Assembly: GCF_014681765.1 (NCBI RefSeq)
Contig: NZ_CP061498.1
Span: 2,555,501-2,619,500, forward strand
Source of the DNA: Roseicitreum antarcticum
GTDB lineage: Bacteria; Pseudomonadota; Alphaproteobacteria; Rhodobacterales; Rhodobacteraceae
Direction: 5' to 3'
Length of the DNA: 64,000 bases
Part shown: piece by piece, positions 26,894 to 36,408 of the stretch
How positions within the stretch are numbered: the first letter of the stretch is position 1
Layout of the letters: each line of letters starts with the position of its first letter
Notes under the pieces: model-generated
Database searches by the model: none
Told to the model about the DNA's origin: nothing
Seen by the model: only the letters and a program-made list of their open reading frames with translations
Position numbers and translations under genes: made by a program

Positions 26894-27574
26894 TCAGGCG
26901 GGCTCCCGTGCCGACGGGCGCGCGGCCTCGCCAAAGATCTGGTCAAAATTCCGGCGCAGCGCCACGTCAAGATCGTCCATACCGACCGGCAGCCCCAGAT
27001 CGACCAGCGATGTCACCCCGTGTTCCGCAATCCCGCAAGGTACGATGCCGTCGAAATGGCTCAGGTCGGGTTCGACATTGATGGAAATGCCGTGGAAGCT
27101 GACCCAGCGGCGCAGCTTCACACCGATGGCGGCGATCTTCTCGTCGCGCGGGCTGCCGTCGGGATTGCGCGGCTTGTCAGGCCGCGTCACCCAGACGCCG
27201 ACACGGCCGGCGCGGCGTTCGGCGCTCAGGTTGAAATCGCCCAGCGTCGCGATGACCCAAGCTTCCAACTGGTTGACGAAACAGCGAATATCGCGGCCAC
27301 GTTTGTTGAGGTCCAGCATGATGTAGGCAACGCGCTGGCCGGGGCCATGGTACGTGTACTGCCCGCCGCGTCCGACGTGATGCACCGGAAAACGCCCCGG
27401 GTCGGTCAGGTCGCGGGCCTTTGCGCTGGTGCCCGCAGTATACAGCGGCGGATGCTCCAGCAGCCAGATCGCCTCGGGTGCGTGGCCTGCTGCGATCTCG
27501 GCGACCCGTGCCTCCATCGCAGCCAACGTTTCGGTGTATCCGGCAAGGCCGGGAAGCGTGGTCCATTGCGGCAC
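26894..27574 (-). CDS. lipB: LipB, octanoyl-[acyl-carrier-protein]:protein N-octanoyltransferase
   Basis: Transfers octanoyl groups from ACP to lipoyl domains (226 aa), the first step of lipoic acid synthesis. Motifs are the [12 protein letters not shown] signature near residue 69, the catalytic-lysine block [15 protein letters not shown] and the acyl-thioester Cys in [15 protein letters not shown]. The start is GTG 27574 with AGGAGG six to ten bases upstream. No lipA is nearby. The end lies upstream of ctaD in the same direction. Confidence 0.94.
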   Translation of the reverse strand: MPQWTTLPGLAGYTETLAAMEARVAEIAAGHAPEAIWLLEHPPLYTAGTSAKARDLTDPGRFPVHHVGRGGQYTYHGPGQRVAYIMLDLNKRGRDIRCFVNQLEAWVIATLGDFNLSAERRAGRVGVWVTRPDKPRNPDGSPRDEKIAAIGVKLRRWVSFHGISINVEPDLSHFDGIVPCGIAEHGVTSLVDLGLPVGMDDLDVALRRNFDQIFGEAARPSAREPA

Positions 27575-27712
27575 CGCATCCTCCTGTTAAGCGAGCAGCC
27601 AGAAAATTGCGCTGCCTGCGAAATAATTCGTATCTTTTTGTGGCCCCTTGGGTAACATTTACGTCACTCGTTTTTTTGGCAGCGATTTTTTGGCGATGTT
27701 TCGGAGGGTAAT

Positions 27713-29353
27713 ATGGCGTTCAAGAAGGTATTCACATTTCTGACGGCGGCAAGTCTGCTGGTCGCTCCGGCGCATCAGGCCGCAGCCCAGGATGGTTTCG
27801 TCGGCGGTATTATCGGTGGAATCATCGGCGGCGCAATCGCCAATGACCAGCGTCGCCGCACCACCCAGCAGACTGTGCGCCGTACCGTGCCGGGCGCTAC
27901 ATCCGCGCAGCGCGAGCAAAACCGCGGCGTACAAACCGCGCTGAACCTTTTCGGCTTCAACGTCGGCACGCCGGACGGGTCCATCGGTCCACGCTCACGC
28001 GCGGGGATTTCACAGTACCAGGCGTTCCTCGGCTATGCCGCCACCGGCCAGATTACGGATATCGAGCGCAATATCCTGACAACCGCGCATCAGCGCGCCA
28101 TCATGGGTGGCCCGATCGTATCTCAGACGATCAGCACCCATCCGCAGGGCATGCGCGGCATGCTGCTGTTGCAGCGTGATGAGATGATGGGCCACAGCCC
28201 AGCGCGCTCGGCTGGTAATTACGGCCTGCCCGCCGAGGTTGCGGCCGCAGTCGATGAGATCGCGCGCAGCTCCGACCCCACGGCGTCGCAATTGGTGGAA
28301 CGATCGGGCTTCATCCAACTGGCCGACATCAACAGCGACGGGCGGACGGACTATATCCTGGATACTTCGGTGACCGGCAGCGCGTTCTGGTGCAACGCGC
28401 AGGCCTGCACCGTGCGGGTTTTCGCCTCAACGCCCGATGGCTATGCGCGTAACGATTTCCAGGCCTTCAATGCGACGCCTGCCATGTTCACCTGCCAGCG
28501 CGGCGATTGTTCCATGTCGGGCGCCATCAACGCGCCCGCGACCGTAGCGGTGGCAGCGCCTGTGGCGCCGTCGGGCGGGGCGGTGACATTGCCCGTCGCC
28601 TCGGCGCAGCCCGTGGTCTCCAACCCAGGCGCGGCGACCTCCCCCGCCATGCCGAATTTCTTTGGCGGAGCGGCGGCGGCACCCTCACTCGCATCGCATT
28701 GCAACCGTACCAGCCTGGCAACCACCAACAACGGCGGCTACACCACGGTGGCAAACCTGACCGATCCGCGCCTCGCGCTGAGCGAGCAGTTCTGCCTTGC
28801 CCGCACGTATGCCATCGCGGAAGGGGAAGAGCTTGCCCAGCAAGTGCCCGGCGTCACGCCGCAGCAGATCAGCGCGCAATGCGATGCCTTCGGCCCGTCA
28901 CTCAAACCCTTCGCCGCAGCAATGTCCTTGCAAGAGCCCGCTGATGTGCTGCGCGATGTCAGCGACTTTGCCTTGCAGACGGGGATGAGCCCTGCACAGC
29001 TGTCCGGTACCGCAAAGATCTGCCTGTCCGCAGGCTACCGCGGCGACAATATGGACGTTGCCATCGGGTCGGGCCTGTTGCTGGTGGCCTTGGGCGAACC
29101 CGTTTATGCGGAACTGATGGGCCACCATCTGGCGCAAGGTTTTGGCGCGAACACCCGGTTGGATCTGGCAAAGATCTGGTTTTCCACCGGGCTGGGCAGC
29201 GGCCAGCGCGCCGTTTATGCCGCCGGTCAGCCTGACCGGGACGCGCTGATCCATCAGGCGGTTCTGGCGCTGGATGGCGGCGCGATGCCGCCGGTGCCCC
29301 TGACTCCGGTGGCCCCCGCAGTGCCGGTGTTCAACCTGATTCCGGCACAATAG
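27713..29353 (+). CDS. Secreted peptidoglycan-binding-domain protein
   Basis: Exported protein (546 aa). A signal peptide (to AAA-QD near residue 26) is followed by a glycine-zipper segment (GFVGGIIGGIIGGAIAND), then a PG_binding_1 domain at about residues 70-110 (GVQTALNLFGFNVGTPDGSIGPRSRAGISQYQ). The rest is an unclassified Ala/Ser/Pro-rich linker and a C-terminal helical region with several cysteines. The FGFNVGTPDGSIG-type repeat is standard in Rhodobacterales envelope proteins. ATG 27713 has GGAGGG upstream. A strong terminator follows. Function unknown, probably envelope-associated. Confidence 0.82.
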   Translation: MAFKKVFTFLTAASLLVAPAHQAAAQDGFVGGIIGGIIGGAIANDQRRRTTQQTVRRTVPGATSAQREQNRGVQTALNLFGFNVGTPDGSIGPRSRAGISQYQAFLGYAATGQITDIERNILTTAHQRAIMGGPIVSQTISTHPQGMRGMLLLQRDEMMGHSPARSAGNYGLPAEVAAAVDEIARSSDPTASQLVERSGFIQLADINSDGRTDYILDTSVTGSAFWCNAQACTVRVFASTPDGYARNDFQAFNATPAMFTCQRGDCSMSGAINAPATVAVAAPVAPSGGAVTLPVASAQPVVSNPGAATSPAMPNFFGGAAAAPSLASHCNRTSLATTNNGGYTTVANLTDPRLALSEQFCLARTYAIAEGEELAQQVPGVTPQQISAQCDAFGPSLKPFAAAMSLQEPADVLRDVSDFALQTGMSPAQLSGTAKICLSAGYRGDNMDVAIGSGLLLVALGEPVYAELMGHHLAQGFGANTRLDLAKIWFSTGLGSGQRAVYAAGQPDRDALIHQAVLALDGGAMPPVPLTPVAPAVPVFNLIPAQ

Positions 29354-29378
29354 CCAGCGTCTGCGCAACGCCTTCCGA

Positions 29379-29415
29379 CCCCGCCCCGGGCAGCGTCCCG
29401 GCGGCGGGGTTTTTC
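29379..29415 (+). terminator. Intrinsic terminator after the peptidoglycan-binding gene
   Basis: CCCCGCC-CCGGG ... CCCGG-CGGCGGGG followed by TTTTT forms a long GC-rich hairpin directly after the stop at 29353. Confidence 0.85.
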
Positions 29416-29523
29416 ATGCGTGTGCCCCCCCCCCGCGCCGTCCGTACAACCTGGCATTTTGGGGTGTTTTTCCTCTTCCCTTCGCGGGCGTTGCAGTCTA
29501 ATACGCGAAATGTCGCGTCTTGT

Positions 29524-29609
29524 GCGGTCGTGGCGGAATGGTAGACGCGCAGCGTTGAGGTCGCTGTGGGGTAACTCCCGTGGAAGTTCGAGTCTTCTCG
29601 ACCGCACCA
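29524..29609 (+). tRNA. tRNA-Leu (anticodon GAG)
   Basis: The acceptor stem GCGGTCG at 29524 pairs with CGACCGC ending at 29605; the discriminator A and encoded CCA follow (29606-29609). The anticodon stem CAGCG/CGCTG closes the loop TTGAGGT, giving GAG, which reads CUC/CUU. The long variable arm and TTCGAGTC T-loop are those of a class II leucine tRNA. 86 nt including CCA. Confidence 0.95.
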
Positions 29610-29825
29610 CCCGGCTTTTTTGAACATTTCAGGCCCCGGCCACCCTTGGCCAGCACCGGAAACCAGCGGTTTTCCGGCGCTTTTTGCATGTGCGGTGCGG
29701 TTCACCCCGGGACACTGGCCCTGATCGCCCGCGCTATTCAACAATTTTTCCCTGCATTTGCCGAAATTACAGGCTGAATCGTTGCATTTCCCCAAGTCAT
29801 GTCCTGAAACCGACAAGAGGGTTGC

Positions 29826-29850
29826 AATAAAGCGACCAGTCCGCTTTATT
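29826..29850. promoter_or_regulatory. Palindrome upstream of the polyamine-type ABC operon
   Basis: AATAAAGCG (29826-29834), spacer ACCAGTC, CGCTTTATT (29842-29850) is a perfect 9-bp inverted repeat 47 bp before the operon start, in an AT-rich stretch followed by TTTAACC. It could be an operator for an unseen repressor, or a hairpin. No regulator gene is adjacent. Confidence 0.5.
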
Positions 29851-29896
29851 TTAACCAACAAGTGCAGAAAATCTGCCGAAACACGGGGAGATAAGC

Positions 29897-30997
29897 GTGG
29901 GCCTAGACAGCCAAAACGACGGTTTCGTCGTATTTGATCGCGTGCAAAAAAGCTACGATGGAGAGACACTGGTCGTTAAGGACCTGAACCTGAGCATAGG
30001 TAAAGGCGAATTCATGACCATGCTTGGACCGTCGGGGTCCGGCAAAACCACCTGCCTGATGATGCTGGCAGGCTTCGAGACCGCCACCTTTGGCGAGATC
30101 ACGCTGGACGGGCGGCCGATCAACAACATTCCGCCGCACAAGCGCGGCATCGGGATGGTCTTTCAGAATTATGCCCTGTTTCCGCACATGACCGTCGGGG
30201 AGAACCTTTCGTTCCCCCTTGAGGTGCGCGGCATGGGCAAGGCCGAACGTGAGAAGAAGGTGCAGCGCGCCCTCGACATGGTGCAGATGGGCTCGTTCAC
30301 CGGACGGCGGCCCGCACAGCTTTCGGGTGGTCAGCAACAGCGCATTGCCTTGGCCCGCGCACTGGTGTTCGAACCCGAGGTCATCTTGATGGATGAACCG
30401 TTGGGCGCGCTCGACAAGAACCTGCGCGAGCGCATGCAATATGAGATCAAGCACATCCATGCCAATCTGGGCGTCACTGTGGTCTATGTGACCCATGACC
30501 AGTCAGAGGCGCTGACGATGTCTGATCGTGTTGCTGTCTTCGATGATGGTCGTATCCAGCAGCTTGCGTCCCCCGATGACCTTTATGAGCGGCCTGAAAA
30601 TGCCTTCGTTGCCGCCTTCATCGGCGAGAACAACACCCTGCGCGGCAAGGTCAGCGGCATCGACGGCGAAATCTGCCATGTGAAGCTGAAAGACGGCTCC
30701 ATGGTAAAATCCCTGCGCGTCAACGTGGAAGGTGACGGCGTGGAGACAACGCTTTCGCTGCGCCCTGAACGCGTTACCATCAGCCCGGCCGAGGGCAGCG
30801 CCGACAACATTTTTGGCGCCGAGGTCAAGGAACTGATTTATCTGGGCGATCATATCCGGGTGCGCATGGACGTTTGCGGCAACGACGAATTTGTCGTGAA
30901 GATCCCGAATGCCACCGGCAACCGCCGGCTGAAGGTGGGCGAAAAGCTCAACATCGGCTGGGCGTATCAGGATTGTCGCGCGCTTGATCCATCCTGA
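29897..30997 (+). CDS. Spermidine/putrescine-type ABC transporter, ATP-binding protein (PotA-like)
   Basis: ATPase (366 aa). Walker A GPSGSGKTT is near residues 49-57, the ABC signature LSGGQQQRIALARAL, Walker B VILMDEPLGALDK, and the H-loop VTHDQSEAL. The C-terminal TOBE-like regulatory domain begins near residue 245 (NNTLRGKV). GTG 29897 has GGGGAG 9 bases upstream. First gene of a four-gene operon (ATPase, binding protein, two permeases), so it serves polyamines or a related cation; exact substrate unproven. Confidence 0.9.
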   Translation: MGLDSQNDGFVVFDRVQKSYDGETLVVKDLNLSIGKGEFMTMLGPSGSGKTTCLMMLAGFETATFGEITLDGRPINNIPPHKRGIGMVFQNYALFPHMTVGENLSFPLEVRGMGKAEREKKVQRALDMVQMGSFTGRRPAQLSGGQQQRIALARALVFEPEVILMDEPLGALDKNLRERMQYEIKHIHANLGVTVVYVTHDQSEALTMSDRVAVFDDGRIQQLASPDDLYERPENAFVAAFIGENNTLRGKVSGIDGEICHVKLKDGSMVKSLRVNVEGDGVETTLSLRPERVTISPAEGSADNIFGAEVKELIYLGDHIRVRMDVCGNDEFVVKIPNATGNRRLKVGEKLNIGWAYQDCRALDPS

Positions 30998-31100
30998 ATG
31001 GTATCGCGCGCTTCATGAAGGCCAACCGCCCATCCGGGCTGTCGGCACTGTCAAACAGCAACAATACTGTGCTGAAAAAACACCAACTGAGGAGTGTTCT

Positions 31101-32213
31101 ATGAAAACCAATCTGTTGAAAATCGTAGGGACCGGTAGTGCGGTCAGCCTGCTGGCCATGTCCGCCGCCACTGCGCAAGACATGGAAGGTTCGCTGACCA
31201 TCGTTTCCTGGGGCGGGGCCTATACAGCAAGCCAGCAGCGCGCCTATCACGAACCCTACACTGAGATGAACCCCGACGTGACCATCATCAACGACGATGG
31301 TTCGGCGAACGCACTGGCGGGTCTGCGTGCGCAGTCGCAGGCAGGCAATGTCACCTGGGACCTGGTCGACATGCTGCCCTCTGACGCGCAGTTGGCGTGT
31401 GACGAAGGTATCATCATGCAGATCGACCATGATGAAATGCTGGCTGCTGCCCCCGATGGCACACCCGCCAGCGAAGACTTCCTGCCCGGCAGCCTGGGTG
31501 AGTGCTTCATCCCGCAGATCGTGTATTCCACCGTTCTGACCTTCAACTCCGAGATGTTCCCGGAAGACAATCAGCCCGAGACCATCGAAGACCTCTTCGA
31601 CGTGGAAAACTTCCCCGGTCGTCGTGCGCTTCAGGACCGTCCGGGCACCAACCTGGAATGGGCGCTGTATGCCGATGGCGTCGCACTTGAAGACATCTAT
31701 GATGTCCTGTCCACCCCCGAAGGTGTTGACCGCGCATTTGCCAAGCTGGACACGATCAAGGAACACCTGATCTTCTGGACCGAAGGCGCACAGGCCCCGC
31801 AGCTGCTGGCCGACAAGGAAGTGTCCTTCACCACCGGCTACAACGGTCGTATCTTTGATGCCGCCGCCGTCGAAGGCCAGCCGTTCGAGATCATCTGGGA
31901 TGGTCAGATCGTCGAATGGGACGGTTGGGTTGTGCCCACCGGTGGCCCGAATGTCGATCTGGTGATGGATTACCTGCACTTCGCCACTGACACCCAGCGT
32001 CTGGCGGATCAGGCGAAGTACATTTCCTACGGTCCGGCACGCGCATCGTCAGCACCGCTGGTTGGTGAGCACGCTGATCTGGGTATCGACATGAATTCCC
32101 ACATGCCGACCAACCCCGACAACTACTATGCCCCGATCGTCCTGAACAACGACTTCTGGACCGATTATGGCGACGAGTTGCGTGAGCGGTTTGCAAACTG
32201 GATGCTCCAGTAA
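31101..32213 (+). CDS. Polyamine-type ABC transporter, periplasmic binding protein (PotD/PotF-like)
   Basis: Extracellular solute-binding protein (370 aa) with a signal peptide (MKTNLLKIVGTGSAVSLLAMSAATA) and the family start GSLTIVSWGGAYTASQQRAY. The mature protein is notably acidic, as expected for binding cationic polyamines. A GAGGAG lies about 8 bases before the ATG. A stem-loop follows its stop, before the permeases, as is usual where the binding protein mRNA is kept more abundant. Confidence 0.88.
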   Translation: MKTNLLKIVGTGSAVSLLAMSAATAQDMEGSLTIVSWGGAYTASQQRAYHEPYTEMNPDVTIINDDGSANALAGLRAQSQAGNVTWDLVDMLPSDAQLACDEGIIMQIDHDEMLAAAPDGTPASEDFLPGSLGECFIPQIVYSTVLTFNSEMFPEDNQPETIEDLFDVENFPGRRALQDRPGTNLEWALYADGVALEDIYDVLSTPEGVDRAFAKLDTIKEHLIFWTEGAQAPQLLADKEVSFTTGYNGRIFDAAAVEGQPFEIIWDGQIVEWDGWVVPTGGPNVDLVMDYLHFATDTQRLADQAKYISYGPARASSAPLVGEHADLGIDMNSHMPTNPDNYYAPIVLNNDFWTDYGDELRERFANWMLQ

Positions 32214-32235
32214 TCTGCTGAAAAGAAACGAAAAA

Positions 32236-32261
32236 GGCGGGGGCGTAAAGCGCCCTCGCCG
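32236..32261 (+). other. Intercistronic hairpin after the binding-protein gene
   Basis: GGCGGGGGC pairs with GCCCTCGCC (one G-U) around a GTAAAGC loop. There is no U-tract, so this is more likely an mRNA 3' stabiliser that raises binding-protein levels than a full terminator. Confidence 0.6.
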
Positions 32262-32289
32262 CTTGAACCGGGCAGGATAGGGGTTTCGC

Positions 32290-33573
32290 ATGGCTTCGAC
32301 GGATTTGACCATGGACAGCGCCGGGCGGATGATTACCGCCGACGGGATACCGCTGAAACGCAGTCTTGAACGGGCAGAGCGTAAGCGCAAAGTGATGGCG
32401 CTGGCCTTGGTCGCGCCACTGCTTTTGTTCCTGGCGGTCACGTTTATCTACCCGATCGCCCAGATGATGTTCCGCTCGGTTGATAACCCGCAGGTGATCG
32501 AGGCGCTGCCGCGCACGTTGGAGGCGCTTGAAACCTGGGACGGCAATGATCTGCCGGGCGAGGCGGTCTATGCCGCCTTGGCTGCCGACATGATCGCCGA
32601 CGACCAGATCGAAGACCGCCGCGACCAGAAAATTGGCCCGCTTGCCGTTCGTCTGAACTATGAGATCAGCGCCGCGCGCGGTGCCATCAGCCGAACCTCC
32701 CGCGATGTCGAAGATTTCGAAGCGCCGTTCAAGGAAGACTTCCTGGAAGCGCACCGCCTTTGGGGCAATCCCGAATTGTGGCGGATCATCGAGCGTGAAG
32801 GCCGACCCCTCACCGCGTCCTACTACGTTTCGGCGCTGGACCGCCAATACAATGCCGAGGGCGAGATCGTTCAGCGCGATGAGAACCGCCAGATCTATGT
32901 GTCCCTTTTTGGCCGTACCCTGATGCTCAGCCTTGGTATCACCGCGCTGACCTTCCTGTTGGGCTTTCCCATCGCCTATTACATGTCGATCATGCCGATG
33001 CGGCGCGCCAACCTGCTGATGATCTGCGTGCTGTTGCCTTTCTGGACATCGCTTCTGGTGCGCACCACCAGTTGGATCGTCCTGTTGCAACAGCAGGGTG
33101 TTATCAACGACATCCTCGTTAACATTGGCCTTCTAAGCGATGGTAATCGGCTGGAGCTGATGTACAACATGACGGGCACGATCATCGCCATGACGCATAT
33201 CTTGTTGCCCTTCATGGTGTTGCCTCTTTATTCCGTGATGCGCACCATCCCGCCCAGTTATCTGCGCGCCGCGAAAAGCCTTGGCGCCCGCCCATCGACC
33301 GCGTTCCGCCGGGTGTATTTCCCGCAGACCCTGCCGGGGATCGGCGCGGGTGGCGTGCTCGTGTTCATCATCTCGGTCGGTTATTACATCACACCGGCGC
33401 TGGTCGGTGGCCAGTCCGGGCGCATGATCTCGAACGAAATTGCGCGTCACATGCAGGAATCGCTGAACTGGGGGCTCGCCGCCGCGTTGGGGACGATGCT
33501 GCTGATCGGGGTTCTGGCGCTCTATTGGCTGTATAACCGGCTGGTCGGTTCCGACAGCCTGAAATTCGGATAA
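32290..33573 (+). CDS. Polyamine-type ABC transporter, permease I (PotB/PotH-like) with large periplasmic insert
   Basis: Inner-membrane permease (427 aa). A cytoplasmic start is followed by helix 1 (residues 35-61), then an unusually long hydrophilic segment (about 62-207) before the core transport domain (FGRTLMLSLGITALTFLLGFP onwards). The EAA loop is AAKSLGARPSTAFRRVYFPQ. Typical PotB proteins are near 280 aa, so about 140 residues are extra. Third gene of the operon. Confidence 0.86.
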   Translation: MASTDLTMDSAGRMITADGIPLKRSLERAERKRKVMALALVAPLLLFLAVTFIYPIAQMMFRSVDNPQVIEALPRTLEALETWDGNDLPGEAVYAALAADMIADDQIEDRRDQKIGPLAVRLNYEISAARGAISRTSRDVEDFEAPFKEDFLEAHRLWGNPELWRIIEREGRPLTASYYVSALDRQYNAEGEIVQRDENRQIYVSLFGRTLMLSLGITALTFLLGFPIAYYMSIMPMRRANLLMICVLLPFWTSLLVRTTSWIVLLQQQGVINDILVNIGLLSDGNRLELMYNMTGTIIAMTHILLPFMVLPLYSVMRTIPPSYLRAAKSLGARPSTAFRRVYFPQTLPGIGAGGVLVFIISVGYYITPALVGGQSGRMISNEIARHMQESLNWGLAAALGTMLLIGVLALYWLYNRLVGSDSLKFG

Positions 33574-33586
33574 GGGGCAAATACCA

Positions 33587-34438
33587 ATGGCCATTCCGTC
33601 ATATGCGACACCGTTGGACAAGCTGTGGTATGTCACCTTCCGGGTGCTCTGCGGCCTGATCTTCTTCTTCCTGCTGGCGCCGATCCTCATCATGATCCCG
33701 CTCAGTTTCAACGCCGAGCCATACTTCACCTACACCCGTGATATGCTGACGCTGAACCCTGACGGCTTTTCGTTTCGCTGGTATCAGGAGATGTTCGCGT
33801 CGGAAAGCTGGATGCGGTCGATCCGCAACAGCTTCCTGATCGGCATCTGTGCCACGCTTTTGGCCACGACGCTCGGCACGCTGGCGGCCTTGGGCCTGAG
33901 CCAATCGCAGATGCCTGCCAAGGGGTTGATCATGGGCATCCTGATCTCGCCGATGATCGTGCCGTTGATCATCTCGGCGGCGGGGATGTTCTTCTTTTAT
34001 TCGCAGGTCAATTTGGCGAATACCTTTCTGGGGGTGGTGTTGGCGCATACTGCGCTGGGGACGCCCTTCGTGGTGATTACCGTCACGGCGACGCTGGTCG
34101 GGTTCGACCATTCGCTGACCCGGGCGGCGGCAAACCTTGGTGCCTCGCCCGCGCTGACGTTTCGCAAGATCACCATGCCGCTGATCCTGCCCGGCGTGAT
34201 TTCGGGCGGCTTGTTCGCCTTCATCACCTCGTTCGACGAAATTGTTGTCGTGCTGTTTCTTGCAGGGGTCGAGCAACGCACCATCCCGCGCGAGATGTGG
34301 TCCGGTATCCGCGAGTCGATCAGCCCGACGATCCTGGCCGTGGCCACCGTGCTGGTGATGATCTCCATTGCGCTGCTGACGCTGGTGGAAATGCTGCGTC
34401 GCCGGGGCGAGCGGATGCGCGGCCTGTCCCCGGGCTGA
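33587..34438 (+). CDS. Polyamine-type ABC transporter, permease II (PotC/PotI-like)
   Basis: Inner-membrane permease (283 aa, six helices) with the EAA loop AAANLGASPALTFRKITMPL near residue 180. Normal length for PotC. It starts 13 bp after the PotB-like gene with an AAGGGG ribosome site. The operon ends at a strong terminator 25 bp after the stop. Confidence 0.9.
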   Translation: MAIPSYATPLDKLWYVTFRVLCGLIFFFLLAPILIMIPLSFNAEPYFTYTRDMLTLNPDGFSFRWYQEMFASESWMRSIRNSFLIGICATLLATTLGTLAALGLSQSQMPAKGLIMGILISPMIVPLIISAAGMFFFYSQVNLANTFLGVVLAHTALGTPFVVITVTATLVGFDHSLTRAAANLGASPALTFRKITMPLILPGVISGGLFAFITSFDEIVVVLFLAGVEQRTIPREMWSGIRESISPTILAVATVLVMISIALLTLVEMLRRRGERMRGLSPG

Positions 34439-34462
34439 TCGCGCCCCACGCCTGCCATATCC

Positions 34463-34494
34463 AACACCCGGTGTGCTCGCACGCCGGGTGTTTT
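34463..34494 (+). terminator. Intrinsic terminator of the polyamine ABC operon
   Basis: AACACCCGG pairs with CCGGGTGTT around a 12-nt loop and is followed by TTT, about 25 bp after the last permease stop. Confidence 0.85.
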
Positions 34495-34617
34495 GCATGG
34501 CTGGTGGTATGCAAGGAGGGGCTGCCCACAGCGCCGAACCCGTTGTTGTGCCCTGAACGCCCCCGCGCGACAGGCGCTTTTTCCAGCCTGGAAACCTGCC
34601 GTGTCGCAGTCTTTCCG

Positions 34618-35547
34618 CTATCCAAGCAGCGCCAGCCAGACCCATGCCGTCAGGCTGCACAGCGCCGTGGCGATCAGCACGGTTGATGCCGCGACGCGCC
34701 GTGCGCGGCCATACATATTGGCAAAGACATAGGCATTGACGCCGGGCGCTGCGGCGGCGGTCACAACGGCTGACCGGAACTGCCCTTCGTCCAGCGCCAG
34801 CGCGCGGCCCATGCCCCAGACGATGGCGGGATGCACGATCAGCGACACACCACAGGCGAAAGCAATGGTGCGCAGATCCCCGTCGGGGCGGTAGCGGTAC
34901 AACACACCCCCCAGCGCGAACAGCGCAGTGGGCAGCGCAGCGCGCACCATCAGGTCCAGCGCATGGACGACAGGGTCGGGCAAGGTCACCCCGCCAAGGT
35001 TTACGGCAAAGCCCAGCATGACAGCGATCACCAGCGCATTGCGGAACATGGCGCGAAACACTTGAAGTGTGGTGCGCCACAGACCGGACCCCTTGTTGCG
35101 AAAGATCTCCATCGCAGTGATCCCGATGCCGTAGCAGATCGGCGAGTGGACCGCGATGATGGCATAGTTCGAGGCCAGCGCGTCGGCACCATAGGCGCGT
35201 TCGGTGATCGGCAGGCCCAGCAAGAGCGAGTTCGAGAACAGGCAAACAAAGCCGATCGCCACGCAATCTTCCCAGTCGCGGCCAAACAGGAACCGCGCGC
35301 CGAGAAAGCCCACTGCAAACCCCGCCACCGCGCCGGTGTAGAAGCTGATGAGCAGCGCCGCGTTGAACTCCTGCCCCAGATCCAGGGTAGAGATTGCCTG
35401 AAACAGCAAACACGGGATCGCGAATTGCTGGGTGAAGATCATCAGCCCGTCAACGCCCGTATCGGGGAACAGGCCCCGCCAGACCACGATGTAGCCAAAG
35501 CCGATCAGCAAGAACACCGGCAGGATAACTTCGATCAGGGCTTGCAT
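34618..35547 (-). CDS. AEC family transporter (auxin efflux carrier fold)
   Basis: Inner-membrane transporter (309 aa, about ten helices). AEC-type features are ILPVFLLIGFGYIVVW at the N-terminus and AAAAPGVNAYVFANMYG near the C-terminus, with a broken crossing helix in the middle. Bacterial members export or import small carboxylates such as malate; the substrate is not predictable here. It is followed by the MBL hydrolase gene upstream on the minus strand; 63 bp separate them. Confidence 0.85.
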   Translation of the reverse strand: MQALIEVILPVFLLIGFGYIVVWRGLFPDTGVDGLMIFTQQFAIPCLLFQAISTLDLGQEFNAALLISFYTGAVAGFAVGFLGARFLFGRDWEDCVAIGFVCLFSNSLLLGLPITERAYGADALASNYAIIAVHSPICYGIGITAMEIFRNKGSGLWRTTLQVFRAMFRNALVIAVMLGFAVNLGGVTLPDPVVHALDLMVRAALPTALFALGGVLYRYRPDGDLRTIAFACGVSLIVHPAIVWGMGRALALDEGQFRSAVVTAAAAPGVNAYVFANMYGRARRVAASTVLIATALCSLTAWVWLALLG

Positions 35548-35610
35548 GTCAGCACCACCGGGGTTGCAGCGTCAGGGATGCCGCGCCCCGGTTGCCCGGG
35601 CGCGGCGCGC

Positions 35611-36408
35611 TCAGACATCGAAATGCAGTACCATACCGTCATAGGCGGGCGTGATATGCGCGGGGGTCTCAGCCTGTACGGTCTCATAATCCAGATCAAT
35701 ATGCATGTTCGTCAGGACGGCGCGCCGCGGCGCGGCACTGGCAATCCATTCAAGCGTCCGGTCCAGATGCGCGTGAGTCGGATGCGGCTTGCGGCGCAGC
35801 GCATCGACGATCCAGCACTCCAGCCCGTGCAACGCGTCCCAGCCCTCGGGGTACATCTCGACCGCGTCGGGCAGGTAAGCCACCGGACCGATGCGGAACC
35901 CCAGCGCGTCGATGGTGCCGTGGTTGGCACGGAATGGTGTCAGCGTCAGGATGCCACCCTTGCCCGCGATCGAGACATCGCCGCGAATGGTCTGCATGTT
36001 CAGGATCGGCGGATAGGGTGACCCCTCGGGCTGCGTGAAGGCGTAGCCGAAGCGGGAAATCAGCGCGTCTTGCGTTGCGCCATCGGCCCAGACTGCCAGC
36101 CGCTGCCCGGTCAGGAACACGATCTGGCGCAGGTCATCCAGCCCATGCACATGGTCGGCGTGGGCGTGGGTATAGATCACCGCGTCCAGCGACGTGACGC
36201 CCGCATCCAGCAGTTGCGCGCGCATGTCGGGCGAGGTGTCGATCAGGACTGAGGTCACGCCATCCGGCGTCACCCGTTCGACCAGGATCGAACAGCGACG
36301 GCGATAGTTCTTAGGGTTCTCCGGATCGCAGTCGCCCCATAGATTGCCCAGCCGGGGCACCCCGCCCGACGATCCGCAGCCCAGAATCGTGATACGCAAT
36401 TGGGCCAT
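35611..36408 (-). CDS. MBL-fold metallohydrolase, PhnP-like
   Basis: Metallo-beta-lactamase-fold hydrolase (265 aa) with the zinc motif THAHADHVHGLDDLR near residue 80 (HxHxDH), and further ligands in ANHGT. The start (TILGCGSSGGVPR) and the RRRCSILVER segment match PhnP-like phosphodiesterases encoded beside tatD. It begins with a 1-bp overlap with the tatD stop. Probably a cyclic phosphate or nucleotide phosphodiesterase; phosphonate metabolism is not implied since no phn genes are nearby. Confidence 0.87.
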   Translation of the reverse strand: MAQLRITILGCGSSGGVPRLGNLWGDCDPENPKNYRRRCSILVERVTPDGVTSVLIDTSPDMRAQLLDAGVTSLDAVIYTHAHADHVHGLDDLRQIVFLTGQRLAVWADGATQDALISRFGYAFTQPEGSPYPPILNMQTIRGDVSIAGKGGILTLTPFRANHGTIDALGFRIGPVAYLPDAVEMYPEGWDALHGLECWIVDALRRKPHPTHAHLDRTLEWIASAAPRRAVLTNMHIDLDYETVQAETPAHITPAYDGMVLHFDV

